The position numbers and the translations under genes are program-made. The notes beneath the pieces were generated by a model. The model was given only the letters and a program-made list of their open reading frames with translations. It was not told the origin of the DNA and ran no database searches. 64,000 nucleotides of DNA from Pseudomonas sp. 102515 (lineage in GTDB: Bacteria; Pseudomonadota; Gammaproteobacteria; Pseudomonadales; Pseudomonadaceae), in NCBI RefSeq assembly GCF_031085165.1, contig NZ_JAVHTY010000003.1, positions 62,001 through 126,000 on the forward strand. Reading direction: 5' to 3'. Numbering within the stretch: position 1 is the stretch's first letter; every line of letters starts with the position of its first letter. This document shows, piece by piece, positions 28,475 to 37,466 of the stretch.

Positions 28475-29027
28475 GCCAGGCGCCTCGCCGCGATCCGGGC
28501 TCTTGCACCTGCAGTCGCGGCCAGCGCTCGCACCAGCCCTTGGTGGCCAGACGTTGGCGAAAGGCCTCGGGTCGAGGACGCAGGGATTGGGGGTGAGGCG
28601 CAGGGCGAAGGGCCCCTCCTGAGCGAAGGGACTGGCCCCCTCGATAGCGCCCGCCACGGTCAGACGCGCGCCAGTGCGGACGCCACTTCGACCCAGAAGC
28701 GCAGGGCATCCAGGCTGTCGGCATAGGGAGCGTCATCGTTGCGAAGATGCATGACCGACTGATGGCGTACCGACCAGGGCAATCCCGGCGCCGCTTCGAC
28801 TTCCCTGTCTCGCTCGCGGCGGCAGCCGGCCGCATCGAATAGATGACGTCCAGATCCGCCAGTGGCGTCGACTCGGCATGGCCATGCCGCCGATCCCAGG
28901 CCAGACTGCGCACGAAGCCGGCCACCAGCCAGGCGCCCGGCAGGTGCAGGTCAGCGGCCACACGCAGCAGCAAGCGTTCGGCATCTGCCTTCAGCCAGTG
29001 TTCCATCTGAGGAAACGGAGAGGTCAT
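28461..29027 (-). pseudogene. Nucleotidyltransferase-family (COG3575/PF06042-like) gene with three frameshifts
   Basis: From ATG 29027 the frame reads LKADAERLLL, AWLVAGFVRSLAWDRRHG and TPLADLDVIY, the N-terminus of the small nucleotidyltransferase_6 family with its DxD-type motif. Homology then continues in a second frame (FDAAGCRRERDREVE, GLPWSVRHQSVMHLRNDDAP) from about 28838, a third (RLTVAGAIEGASPF, ALRLTPNP) from about 28670, and back in the first (RPRPEAFRQRLATKGW) from about 28584. Each change fits loss of one base, so the net shift is three and the original frame stays open throughout, hiding the damage. The tail overlaps the convergent chemoreceptor end. It is either a true pseudogene or three sequencing errors. 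Confidence 0.8.
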
Positions 29028-29285
29028 GGCCCGACTCATCAGTCTAGAACTCGGACCTTGACCGCCTGTACCAGCTTTCGCAACGTCCATCGCCAATAAT
29101 CGCAATAAGGGTTAGTCGTCTTAAGTTTTACAGGCATATGTCGAAAATGTGACGGCTTCGCTTGTTCGCACTCGCGAAGCCAACGGGACGCGGTGATCGG
29201 TCAGGATATGACCACTGGCAAGCCTTCATTCAAAACAGGCACCACACCTCGACGCTTGCTACTGCCCATGGTTTTCGAGGTGTTG

Positions 29286-30908
29286 ATGTTTCGTAATCTG
29301 TCGCTCACGCTCAAGCTCTCGCTGCTGCCCGCCGCCGCTCTGCTGGGCCTGCTGCTTTACGTGGCCTACACCTCATCGCAACTGGCCGGCAACGATCAAC
29401 GCCTCGACCAGTTGGAGAACCACAGCTATCCGCTGCTGGAAAAGACCGACGTCGTACTCTTCCAGTTTTCCCGTCTGCCCGGGCTGTTCAACAGCGCCGT
29501 GACCGCCAGCGAACTGGAAACCCTGGGCGAGGCCCGCACGGTGGTCGACGCCATCGACAGCCGCCTGCAGGAAATGAGCGAGCTCACCCGTCGGACCTCG
29601 GCGCGCAACGAAGAAATCTCCGCGTGGCGCCAGGGCATTCACCGCTACGTGGACAACGCCCTGGGCGCCTCCGAGCAGTTGATCAAGGGCAGTGGCTCCT
29701 TCGACTCCCTGCGCCCCAACCTGGACCGCATGGCTTCGGATCTTGCCGCCGCCCAGCAACTGGGCACCACCCTGCGCAGCCATGCCTACACCGACTTCCA
29801 GCAGACCCTGGCCCAGGCCCGGGACCAGAACGGCAAGACCACCCGGGTCGGCATCTGGCTGAGTCTGCTGCTGGTGGTGTTCCTGGCTGGCGCCGCCGTG
29901 CTGACCATCCGCAGCGTGCTCGGCAGCATCCGCGAGGTGATCGCCTCGCTGCGCGCCATCGCCGAAGGCGATGGCGATCTCACCCGCCGCCTGCAGGTGG
30001 GCTCACGGGACGAGATCGGCCAGATGACCGCGTTGTTCAATGTCTTTCTCGATCAGCTGCAGAGCACCATCAAGGCCATCGTCGACGCCGCCCATCCGCT
30101 GGGCCAGGTTTCCGGCGAACTCTATCGCCTCACCCAGACGGTGGAGAACAACGCCCGCTCCCAGCAGGGCCACACCGAATCCATCGGCCGCGACATCCAG
30201 ACCATGAACACCAACCTGCACGAGGTGGCCGACCGCTCGCGCGAGGCCGCCGACCAGGCCTCCGCCGCAGCCGAGCAATCCGCCGCCGCCCGCACCAGCA
30301 TCGGCCAGCTGTCGCGCAACATGGGCGAACTGGACGACAGCGTGCGCCAGTCGGCCGAATCCATGCAGGAGCTGGAACGGGAGACTCGCCAGGTCGGCCT
30401 GGTGCTGGACGTGATCAAGTCCATCGCCGAGCAGACCAATCTGCTGGCGCTCAACGCCGCCATCGAGGCCGCACGCGCCGGTGAACAGGGCCGCGGCTTC
30501 GCCGTGGTGGCCGACGAGGTCCGCAATCTGGCCCAGAAGACCGCACGCTCCACTGCCGAGATCCAGCAGATCATCGAGCGCCTGCAGAGCAACGCCCAGC
30601 GTGTGTTGCAGGCCATGCAGGGCAGTCACACCCAGGCCCAGGTGAGCGCCAGCAGCTCCCAGGCCGCCACCGCCATGCTCGAAGGCATCGCCCAGGCCGT
30701 GGCGCGCATCAACGACTACAACGCTCAGATCGCCCTGCTCACCGGCGAGCAGCTGAGCCTTTCCGACTCGATCAGCAGCGACACCCGACGCCTGCAGAGC
30801 GATACCCAGTCCAGTGCGGACAGCACCACCGCCACCGCCCGCATGGGCGAGCAACTGGTGGTGGTCGACACTGATCTGCGGCAGGCGACCTCGCGCTTCC
30901 GCATCTAG
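29286..30908 (+). CDS. Methyl-accepting chemotaxis protein linked to a porin and PstS-like gene
   Basis: The 540-aa receptor starts at [16 protein letters not shown], with GAGG 7-10 nt upstream; an in-frame start 93 bases earlier lacks such a site. It has TM1 at about residues 10-30, a helical periplasmic domain of about 155 aa, TM2 at about 190-213, HAMP, and the signalling tip [19 protein letters not shown] (about residue 380). It ends SRFRI, with no pentapeptide tether. Two secreted-protein genes follow at 36 and 11 bp spacing on the same strand and end at one terminator, so the receptor probably works with them. Confidence 0.92.
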   Translation: MFRNLSLTLKLSLLPAAALLGLLLYVAYTSSQLAGNDQRLDQLENHSYPLLEKTDVVLFQFSRLPGLFNSAVTASELETLGEARTVVDAIDSRLQEMSELTRRTSARNEEISAWRQGIHRYVDNALGASEQLIKGSGSFDSLRPNLDRMASDLAAAQQLGTTLRSHAYTDFQQTLAQARDQNGKTTRVGIWLSLLLVVFLAGAAVLTIRSVLGSIREVIASLRAIAEGDGDLTRRLQVGSRDEIGQMTALFNVFLDQLQSTIKAIVDAAHPLGQVSGELYRLTQTVENNARSQQGHTESIGRDIQTMNTNLHEVADRSREAADQASAAAEQSAAARTSIGQLSRNMGELDDSVRQSAESMQELERETRQVGLVLDVIKSIAEQTNLLALNAAIEAARAGEQGRGFAVVADEVRNLAQKTARSTAEIQQIIERLQSNAQRVLQAMQGSHTQAQVSASSSQAATAMLEGIAQAVARINDYNAQIALLTGEQLSLSDSISSDTRRLQSDTQSSADSTTATARMGEQLVVVDTDLRQATSRFRI

Positions 30909-30944
30909 CTATCCCTATACCAAGAACCACCTAGGAGCACTTCC

Positions 30945-32066
30945 ATGGCTTTTGCACGTCTGCTCGCCTTCGGCGCGGCCTTCACCTGCGCGGGATCCGC
31001 GCTCGCCCTCGACCAGGGTGACTACCGCTTCAACGGCTTCGGCACCGCCGGCATCACCCATTTGGGCGGCGAAGACGATGGCCGCAGCTTCGGCATCAAC
31101 GGCCAGACCAACGATCACTGGCGCGGCGATCAGTTGAGCAAGCTGGGCGGTCAGCTCCAGTACGGCCTGACCGACAAGCTGGACGCCACCGTGCAGGTCA
31201 CTGCGAAGGCCGAGCAGGACCAGTGGAAGGCCAACCTGGAATGGGCCTATCTGGCCTTCCACGCCACCGACAACCTGACCTTCCGCGCCGGTCGCCTGCG
31301 CACGCCGGTGTTCATGTATTCCGAGACCCTGGACGTGGGCATCACCTACCCCTGGCTGCGCCTACCCGATGAGGTCTACAGCCAGGTGCAGGTCTCCAAC
31401 TACGAAGGCGCCGACGCCCTCTGGAGTCTGCCGGTCGCCTTCGGCACCCTGAATTTCCAGGTGAGCGGTGGCCAGGCGGTCAATCGCAACTACTTCATCA
31501 ACGACGACCTTTACGACATCGATTACAAGCGCATCGCCGCGGCCAACGTCAGCCTGGCGACCAACGACTACGGCACCGTGCGCCTGGCCTACACCGAGTC
31601 CAGCATCGATCTGCACTACCCGTTGCTGACCCTCGACGAGCAGAAGGGCAAATTCACCTCGCTCGGCTACCAGTACGACAACGGCACCTGGCTGACCAGC
31701 AACGAATGGACCCGCCGCGTCATCGAGGGTGACAACCAGGGCAGCAGCAACGCCTTCTACCTCATGGCCGGCCGCCGCTTCGGCGACTTCCTGGCCCATG
31801 TCACCTATGCCCAGCAGGATGAAGAACGCGCCGGTCGCCAGAGCTCTTGGACCTATGGCCTGAACTACAACATCACCCCGAGCCTGGTGCTCAAGAGCGA
31901 GTACAAGCGCGTAGACACCCGGGGCGGCTACAGCGGCGCCTTCGTCACCACCGACAGCGAGACCATCGCCAATGCCGTCTATGACCGCAGCGGCGGTCGC
32001 TTCGGCGCGCCGACGCGAAACTTCGACGGCGACATCATCAGCATCGGCCTCGACTTCATCTTCTAA
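30945..32066 (+). CDS. Porin-like outer-membrane beta-barrel protein
   Basis: The 373-aa protein has a signal peptide (about residues 1-22, ending ALA) and a strong AGGAG site. The mature chain has alternating polar/aromatic beta strands (YRFNGFGTAGITHLGG, GGQLQYGLTDKLDATVQV) and ends SIGLDFIF with the terminal Phe of BAM substrates. The length fits a small porin. It lies between a chemoreceptor and a small PstS-like protein, so it may admit or sense the same ligand. The substrate is unknown. Confidence 0.85.
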   Translation: MAFARLLAFGAAFTCAGSALALDQGDYRFNGFGTAGITHLGGEDDGRSFGINGQTNDHWRGDQLSKLGGQLQYGLTDKLDATVQVTAKAEQDQWKANLEWAYLAFHATDNLTFRAGRLRTPVFMYSETLDVGITYPWLRLPDEVYSQVQVSNYEGADALWSLPVAFGTLNFQVSGGQAVNRNYFINDDLYDIDYKRIAAANVSLATNDYGTVRLAYTESSIDLHYPLLTLDEQKGKFTSLGYQYDNGTWLTSNEWTRRVIEGDNQGSSNAFYLMAGRRFGDFLAHVTYAQQDEERAGRQSSWTYGLNYNITPSLVLKSEYKRVDTRGGYSGAFVTTDSETIANAVYDRSGGRFGAPTRNFDGDIISIGLDFIF

Positions 32067-32077
32067 GGAATCCGCCC

Positions 32078-32479
32078 ATGAGTTCTCTCCGCCTGCTCAC
32101 CGGCGCCGCCCTGCTGTTCAGCGTCAGCCTGGTCCACGCCGAAGTCGCCGTGATCGTCAATCCGGCCACCGCCAAGACGCCCAGCCAGGATGTAGTAGCC
32201 AACATCTTCCTGGGCAAGGACAAGTCGCTCAAGGGCGTCGACCAGAAGGACTGGTCGGCCACCAAGGAGACCTTCTATGCCAAGGTCGCCAACAAGAACG
32301 AAGCCCAGCTGAAGTCCTACTGGTCCGGTCTGGTGTTCACCGGCAAGGGCCAGCCACTGCCCAGCGTGGCCGGCGACGACGCCGTGGTCGCCCAGGTGGC
32401 CGGCGAAGCCGACGCCATCGGCTATGTGGACAAGGCCGCGGTCACCGACAAGGTGAAGGTACTCTTCACCCTGCAGTGA
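32078..32479 (+). CDS. Small PstS-like periplasmic protein
   Basis: The 133-aa protein has a signal peptide (about residues 1-21) and an AAGGA site. The core VAVIVNPATAKTPSQDVVANIFLGK and the C-terminal GEADAIGYVDKAAV resemble a single lobe of the phosphate-binding PstS superfamily. It is too short to be a normal two-lobe transport binding protein, and no permease is nearby. It is the last gene of the receptor-porin cluster and ends at a strong terminator. A role as periplasmic adaptor or ligand sensor is inferred from context. Confidence 0.82.
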   Translation: MSSLRLLTGAALLFSVSLVHAEVAVIVNPATAKTPSQDVVANIFLGKDKSLKGVDQKDWSATKETFYAKVANKNEAQLKSYWSGLVFTGKGQPLPSVAGDDAVVAQVAGEADAIGYVDKAAVTDKVKVLFTLQ

Positions 32480-32492
32480 TCACCGCGCCATG

Positions 32493-32520
32493 AAAAAAGC
32501 CGTCTCGCGACGGCTTTTTT
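32493..32520. terminator. Bidirectional terminator between the sensory cluster and the oxidoreductase gene
   Basis: AAAAAAGCCGTC (32493-32504) pairs with GACGGCTTTTTT (32509-32520) around TCGC. T runs on both strands serve the plus-strand cluster and the convergent molybdopterin oxidoreductase. Confidence 0.92.
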
Positions 32521-32536
32521 CATTTCCGGGAAGGCC

Positions 32537-34861
32537 TCAGGCAACCGAGGCGATGCGGTTGCCGGCGCTGGCCTTCTCGACCTTGATGGCGACGAACTTG
32601 GAGGTGGGCGTGAAGCTGCCCTCGCCGTAGCTCTCCAGGGGCACCAGCGGATTGGTCTCCGGGTAGTAGCCGGCGGCCTGGCCGACCGGGATGTCGAACG
32701 GCAACGCGGTGAAGCCGCGGACCCGGCGCTCGATGCCGTCGTCCCACAGGGCGACCAGATCCACCTTCTCGCCGGCGGCCACGCCCAGGCGATCCAGATC
32801 GGCCTGGTTGACGAAGACCACGTCGCGCTGGCCCTTCACGCCGCGATAGCGGTCGTCGAGGCTGTAGATGGTGGTGTTGTACTGGTCGTGGGATCTCATC
32901 GTCTGCAGGATCAGGTCCGGCTTGATGCCCTGGCGACGGACCGCGTCCGGCAGCAGGTCGTGCAGCAGGGCATTGGCGGCGAAGTTGGCCTTGCCAGTGG
33001 GGGTGTTCCACTCCCGGCGCCCGGCCTTGTTACCCAGGTAGAAGCCACCAGGGGCGGCCAGCCGGGCATTGAAGTCCTGGAAGCCGGGGATGACGTCGGC
33101 GATCAGGTCGCGGATGCGGTCGTAGTCCTCGATCAGCCAGTCCCAGTCCACCGGGTGGTTGCCCAGGGTCGCCTTGGCCAGACCGGCGACGATGGCCGGC
33201 TCGGACTTCATCTGCGGCGACAGCGGCCGCAGGATGCCGGCCGAGGCGTGCACCATGCTGAAGCTGTCTTCCACGGTGATGGCCTGCTTGCCGCCCTTCT
33301 GCACGTCCGTCTCGGTACGCCCCAGGCACGGCAGGATCAGCGCCTGCTGACCGGTCACCAGGTGGCTGCGGTTGAGCTTGGTGGCGATGTGCACGGTCAG
33401 CCGGCACTTGCGCAGCGCCTTGTGGGTGCGCGGGGTATCCGGGGTGGCCTGGGCGAAGTTGCCGCCCAGGGCGATGAAGACCTTGGCCAAGCCCTGCTCC
33501 ATGGCGGCGATGGCCTCCACGGTGTTGTGCCCGCGCTGGCGCGGCGGCTCGAAGGCGAAGCGCTTGGCCAAGGCATCGCTGAGCCAGGCCGGGGCCTTCT
33601 CGTCGATGCCCATGGTGCGATCACCCTGGACGTTGCTGTGGCCGCGCACCGGGCAGAGACCGGCGCCGGGTCGGCCGATGTGGCCGCAGAGCAGCTGCAG
33701 GTTGGCGATCTCCTGCACCGTGGCCACCGAGTGGCGGTGCTGGGTGATGCCCATGGCCCAGCAGATGATGACCTTCTCGGCGCGGGCATACATGCGCGCG
33801 GCCTGCTCGATCTCGTGCAGCGACAGCCCCGACTGGCGCTCGATCAGCTCCCAGGAGGTGGCGTCGACCTGGGCCAGGTAGTCGTCCATGCCGAGGGTGT
33901 GGGCGGCGATGAAGTCATGGTCGAAGATGCGCTTGGCGCCCTTGGCGGCGGCCTCGCGCTCCCACTGCAGCAGGTACTTGGCGATGCCGCGCAGTGCCGC
34001 CATGTCGCCACCCAGGGCCGGGCGGAAGTAGGCGGTGTTGGTCGGCCGCGAGTCGTTGGTGAGCATCTCCAGCGGACTCTGCGGATGCTGGAAGCGCTCC
34101 AGGCCACGCTCCTTGAGCGGGTTGAAGCAGACCACCTGGGCACCGCGCTTCACCGCGTTGCGCAGGGTCTCGATCATGCGCGGATGGTTGGTGCCGGGAT
34201 TCTGGCCGATGACGAAGATGGCATCCGCCTCGTCCAGGTCGTGATAGGTCACGGTGCCCTTGCCGACGCCGATGCTGCGGCCCAGGCCGACGCCGCTGGC
34301 CTCGTGGCACATGTTCGAGCAGTCGGGAAAATTGTTGGTGCCGTAGGCGCGCACGAACAGCTGATAGAGGAAGGCCGCCTCGTTGCTGGCGCGCCCCGAG
34401 GTGTAGAACTCGGCTTCGTCGGGGCTGGCCAGGGCCTTGAGCTCCTTGGCGATCAGCGCGAAGGCGGCGTCCCAGGCGATGGGCACATAGCGGTCGGTGG
34501 CCGCGTCATAGCGCAGCGGCTCGGTCAGCCGGCCCTGGTATTCGAGCCAGTAGTCGCTCTGCTCCAGCAGCGAGGTCACGCTGTGGCGGGCGAAGAAGGC
34601 GGCATCGACGCGGCGCTTGGTGGCCTCCCAGTTGACCGCCTTGGCGCCGTTCTCGCAGAACTTCACCAGGCCGTTTTCCGGGGCCTCGCCCCAGGCGCAG
34701 CCCGGGCAATCGAAGCCGTGGTCCTGGTTGGTCTTGAGCAGCGTACGCAGGTTCTTGAAGGCGTTGCCGCTGTCGAGCCAGAAGTGCACCACGCTCTTCA
34801 GGGCGCCCCAGCCGGCGGCGGGGCCTTGATAGGGTTTGAAGGACTGCTGAGGTTTGTTCAT
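32537..34861 (-). CDS. FdhF/YdeP-type molybdopterin oxidoreductase, copy 2, with fdhD
   Basis: The 774-aa molybdopterin enzyme starts at MNKPQQSFKPYQGP (34861); 14 extra upstream codons are possible but would overlap fdhD. Candidate Fe-S ligands are Cys52, Cys55 and Cys69 (CPGC...FCENG). SNMCHEASG carries the Cys-His pair at the Mo site. Shared stretches with copy 1 include FCENGAKA, GTNN.PD.SNMCHE and CPVRGHSNVQG. fdhD begins 16 bp upstream on the same strand, so this copy has its own sulfur-insertion factor. Formate is a plausible substrate but is not proven for this family. Confidence 0.9.
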   Translation of the reverse strand: MNKPQQSFKPYQGPAAGWGALKSVVHFWLDSGNAFKNLRTLLKTNQDHGFDCPGCAWGEAPENGLVKFCENGAKAVNWEATKRRVDAAFFARHSVTSLLEQSDYWLEYQGRLTEPLRYDAATDRYVPIAWDAAFALIAKELKALASPDEAEFYTSGRASNEAAFLYQLFVRAYGTNNFPDCSNMCHEASGVGLGRSIGVGKGTVTYHDLDEADAIFVIGQNPGTNHPRMIETLRNAVKRGAQVVCFNPLKERGLERFQHPQSPLEMLTNDSRPTNTAYFRPALGGDMAALRGIAKYLLQWEREAAAKGAKRIFDHDFIAAHTLGMDDYLAQVDATSWELIERQSGLSLHEIEQAARMYARAEKVIICWAMGITQHRHSVATVQEIANLQLLCGHIGRPGAGLCPVRGHSNVQGDRTMGIDEKAPAWLSDALAKRFAFEPPRQRGHNTVEAIAAMEQGLAKVFIALGGNFAQATPDTPRTHKALRKCRLTVHIATKLNRSHLVTGQQALILPCLGRTETDVQKGGKQAITVEDSFSMVHASAGILRPLSPQMKSEPAIVAGLAKATLGNHPVDWDWLIEDYDRIRDLIADVIPGFQDFNARLAAPGGFYLGNKAGRREWNTPTGKANFAANALLHDLLPDAVRRQGIKPDLILQTMRSHDQYNTTIYSLDDRYRGVKGQRDVVFVNQADLDRLGVAAGEKVDLVALWDDGIERRVRGFTALPFDIPVGQAAGYYPETNPLVPLESYGEGSFTPTSKFVAIKVEKASAGNRIASVA

Positions 34862-34877
34862 GGCGATTCCCGTGGGA

Positions 34878-35693
34878 TCAAGGGGCCAGCGGCGCCGGGG
34901 CATAGACCCGCGGCGGCGACCGGTGTGGCAGGTGGATCAGATTGAGACGGTGGCGGCGCGCCCACTCCACGGCCAGCCCGGTGGGGGCCGACAGGGTGAT
35001 GAGGGTGGCGAGTCCGGCCCGCACCGCCTTGTGGATGAGCTCGAGACTGCAGCGACTGGTGACCACCACGCAGCCCTCACGCACCGGCTGGCGTTGGCGC
35101 AGCAGGGCGCCGATCAGCTTGTCCAGGGCGTTGTGGCGGCCAATGTCCTCGCGGCACAGGGTCAGTTCGCCCTGGCCGTCGATGAACAGCGCGGCATGCA
35201 CCGCCCCGCTGCGCTGGCCCAGGTCCTGGGCGGCATCGATGCGCTGGCGCAGGTCATGCAGGTGGGCGGCCGGAGGCAGCCGCACCTTGCGCAGGCGATC
35301 CAGTTGCGGCAGCGCCTGCTCCAGGGCCTCGACCCCGCACAGGCCGCAGCCGCTGGTGCCGGCCAGCTGGCGACGCTGCTGCTTGAGCGCCCAGAAGGTG
35401 CGGCTGCTGATCTCGACGTCGACGTTGAGGGCTTCACCGACGCGACGCACCTGGATGCCATAGATGTCGTCGATGGCATCGACGATGCCGGCGCTGAGGC
35501 TGAAACCGACCACGTAGTCTTCCACGTCGGCCGGGGTCGCCATCATCACCGCATGGCTGATGCCATTGTAGGCGATGGCCAGCGCCACCTCCTCGGCCAG
35601 CGGCTGTTCGCCCCGCACGGCAGGCTGCTCCAGCTCGGCGAAGGCATAGCCGGCGGGGGGCGCGGCAACGAGGTCTGGCGATTCCTGGGACAT
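34878..35693 (-). CDS. fdhD: Formate dehydrogenase sulfurtransferase FdhD
   Basis: The protein is 271 aa from ATG 35693; a GTG at 35723 would add ten residues. It has the CxxC motif Cys116-Gly-Leu-Cys119 in SGCGLCG, which takes sulfur from IscS and passes it to the Mo cofactor. It also has the conserved EDIGRHNALDKLIG and CVVVTSRCSLELIHKA. It acts in the cytoplasm on formate dehydrogenases and is directly upstream of the oxidoreductase it probably matures. Confidence 0.95.
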   Translation of the reverse strand: MSQESPDLVAAPPAGYAFAELEQPAVRGEQPLAEEVALAIAYNGISHAVMMATPADVEDYVVGFSLSAGIVDAIDDIYGIQVRRVGEALNVDVEISSRTFWALKQQRRQLAGTSGCGLCGVEALEQALPQLDRLRKVRLPPAAHLHDLRQRIDAAQDLGQRSGAVHAALFIDGQGELTLCREDIGRHNALDKLIGALLRQRQPVREGCVVVTSRCSLELIHKAVRAGLATLITLSAPTGLAVEWARRHRLNLIHLPHRSPPRVYAPAPLAP

Positions 35694-35787
35694 GGGCGAA
35701 AACGACCTGCGGCGGTTTGACACAGATCAAAGATTAACCAGCACATCCCGGGGCGTCTAATCGCTATGACCGATGCCTTGATAAACG

Positions 35788-36681
35788 CTATCTATCACTC
35801 CCGGCGTAAAGCGCCTTGACCGCCTGGAAACAGGCATCGGCGACCGCCAGTCGGGGTTCGGTCCGACGAATGAGCAGGCCCAGGGGCGTCAGGGTACGGG
35901 CGGTGTCGATGGGGATCAGCCGTGCGTGGGGGGTGAGGCGGTCGAAACCGCCGGCCAGGGGCACCACGGCGCAGCAGAGGCCGGCATTGACCGCCTGCAG
36001 CAGCAGATAGACGGCGTCGGTCTCCAGCACCGGCTGCGGCGTCAGCCCCAGACTGCGAAAACCGTGGTCCACCGACTGGCGAAAATGCATGGCGCCGGTC
36101 AGCAGGCCGAGCGGCAATCCGGCCACCGCCTGCCAGCCCAGCGCGGCCTGGTCGAAGCTGAAATGCCGCTCGTCATAGAGCAGGCCCATGCGCGTCTCGG
36201 TCAGGGTGAGGCTGTCGAAGCGCGCCGGATCCAGATGCTCCAGGTAGGAGATGCCCAGCTCCAGGCGATTGCTGGCCACGGCTTCGAGGATGCGCTCGGT
36301 GCTCAGCACCTGCAGCTGGAAATGCAGCTTGGGGTGCAAAAGGCGCAGGTGCTGCAGCAGCGGCATGGGATCGAAGCTGGCCAGCGGTACCAGGCCGACC
36401 CTCAGGGTGCCCACCAGTTGCCCCTGGAAGGCCTGGGCCTCGGCATAGAGACCGTCATGGGCGGCCATCAGGGTGCGCGCCCAGGCGAGGATGCGCTGAC
36501 CCGCCTCGGTGAAACCCTCGAAGCGCTGCCCGCGACGCACCAGCTCCACCCCCAGCTCGTCTTCCAGGCCACGCAGGCGCATGGACAGGGTCGGCTGGGT
36601 GACGTGGCAGCGCGCCGCCGCCTGGCCGAAGTGGCGCGTTTCGTCCAGGGCGATGAGAAAACGCAGTTGCTTGATATCCAC
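35788..36681 (-). CDS. LysR-family transcriptional regulator
   Basis: The 297-aa protein has the N-terminal winged helix-turn-helix typical of LysR (MDIKQLRFLIALDETRHFG, then AAARCHVTQPTLSMRLRGLE). A co-inducer domain with two Rossmann-like lobes covers about residues 90-290. It sits immediately upstream of fdhD and the oxidoreductase on the same strand, 94 bp from fdhD. It may therefore control them and be co-transcribed. The inducer is unknown. Confidence 0.9.
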   Translation of the reverse strand: MDIKQLRFLIALDETRHFGQAAARCHVTQPTLSMRLRGLEDELGVELVRRGQRFEGFTEAGQRILAWARTLMAAHDGLYAEAQAFQGQLVGTLRVGLVPLASFDPMPLLQHLRLLHPKLHFQLQVLSTERILEAVASNRLELGISYLEHLDPARFDSLTLTETRMGLLYDERHFSFDQAALGWQAVAGLPLGLLTGAMHFRQSVDHGFRSLGLTPQPVLETDAVYLLLQAVNAGLCCAVVPLAGGFDRLTPHARLIPIDTARTLTPLGLLIRRTEPRLAVADACFQAVKALYAGSDR

Positions 36682-36743
36682 CGATTACCTCCGGGCGCTC
36701 TGCCCCCTCTCCCCCTGGGAGCGAGCCGCGGTGGGGACAGTCG

Positions 36744-37403
36744 TCACTGCGGCAGCAGCTCGCGATAATCCCGCACCGCCTCGAATTCCTCGCTGTCCTT
36801 GGGTCCGCGGCGACTGTCTGGCTCGTGGATCGCCAGCAGGTGGGCGACCCCGTAATCGCGGGCGCTGCGCAGGACCGGCAGGTTGTCGTCGATGAACAGG
36901 GTGCGCGCCGGATCGAAGGCGAAATCGGCCTGCAGGGCATGCCAGAACTGCTGTTCTTCCTTGGGGAAGCCATAGTCGTGGGAGCTGATCAGCCGGTCGA
37001 AATAGGGCGCCAGCTCGATACGCTCCAGCTTCAGCGACAGGGAATCGCGGTGGGCGTTGGTGATCAGCGCCACCCGCTTGCCGGCGCGCTGCAGGGCGGC
37101 GAGAAAGGTGTCGGCGTCGGGTCTCAGGGCGATCAGGTGGGCGATCTCCTCCTTGAGTTCGCGCATGGAAAAGCCCAGCTCGGCGCTCCAGAAATCCAGG
37201 CAGTACCAGGTCAGCTTGCCCTGGTGGCTGAAAAACAGCGGCTCCAGTTCGGCCTTGGCCAGCGCCAGGGACTGGCCGTGGCGGTCGGCATAGCGCTGCG
37301 GCAGGTACTCCAGCCAGAAATGGTTGTCGAAATGCAGGTCGAGCAAGGTGCCGTCCATGTCCAACAACACGGTGTCGATACGGCTCCAGTCGAGAGGGGT
37401 CAT
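36744..37403 (-). CDS. yrfG: HAD-family GMP/IMP nucleotidase YrfG
   Basis: The 219-aa haloacid-dehalogenase phosphatase has DMDGTLLDL (nucleophile Asp15) in motif I, ITNAHRDSL in motif II and FIDDNLPVL in motif IV. The family signature HFDNHFW after motif I is typical of YrfG-type GMP/IMP nucleotidases. It is divergent from nudE with only 63 bp between the starts, as in other pseudomonads, placing two nucleotide-cleaning enzymes side by side. Confidence 0.93.
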   Translation of the reverse strand: MTPLDWSRIDTVLLDMDGTLLDLHFDNHFWLEYLPQRYADRHGQSLALAKAELEPLFFSHQGKLTWYCLDFWSAELGFSMRELKEEIAHLIALRPDADTFLAALQRAGKRVALITNAHRDSLSLKLERIELAPYFDRLISSHDYGFPKEEQQFWHALQADFAFDPARTLFIDDNLPVLRSARDYGVAHLLAIHEPDSRRGPKDSEEFEAVRDYRELLPQ

Positions 37404-37466
37404 GGTGACTCCGGATCATGTAACAGGCGGGTTATCATACCCGTCCGCCCAGCCCAGGAGCCGCCC

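Noticed and set aside
27584-28657. Long minus-strand frame opposite the first chemoreceptor
   Set aside because: Only its first 40 or so codons (downstream of 28657) are meaningful, as a displaced frame of the broken nucleotidyltransferase gene. The rest is antisense to the chemoreceptor.
32888-34945. 685-codon plus-strand frame opposite the second molybdopterin oxidoreductase
   Set aside because: It is an antisense shadow with no motif and no start signal.
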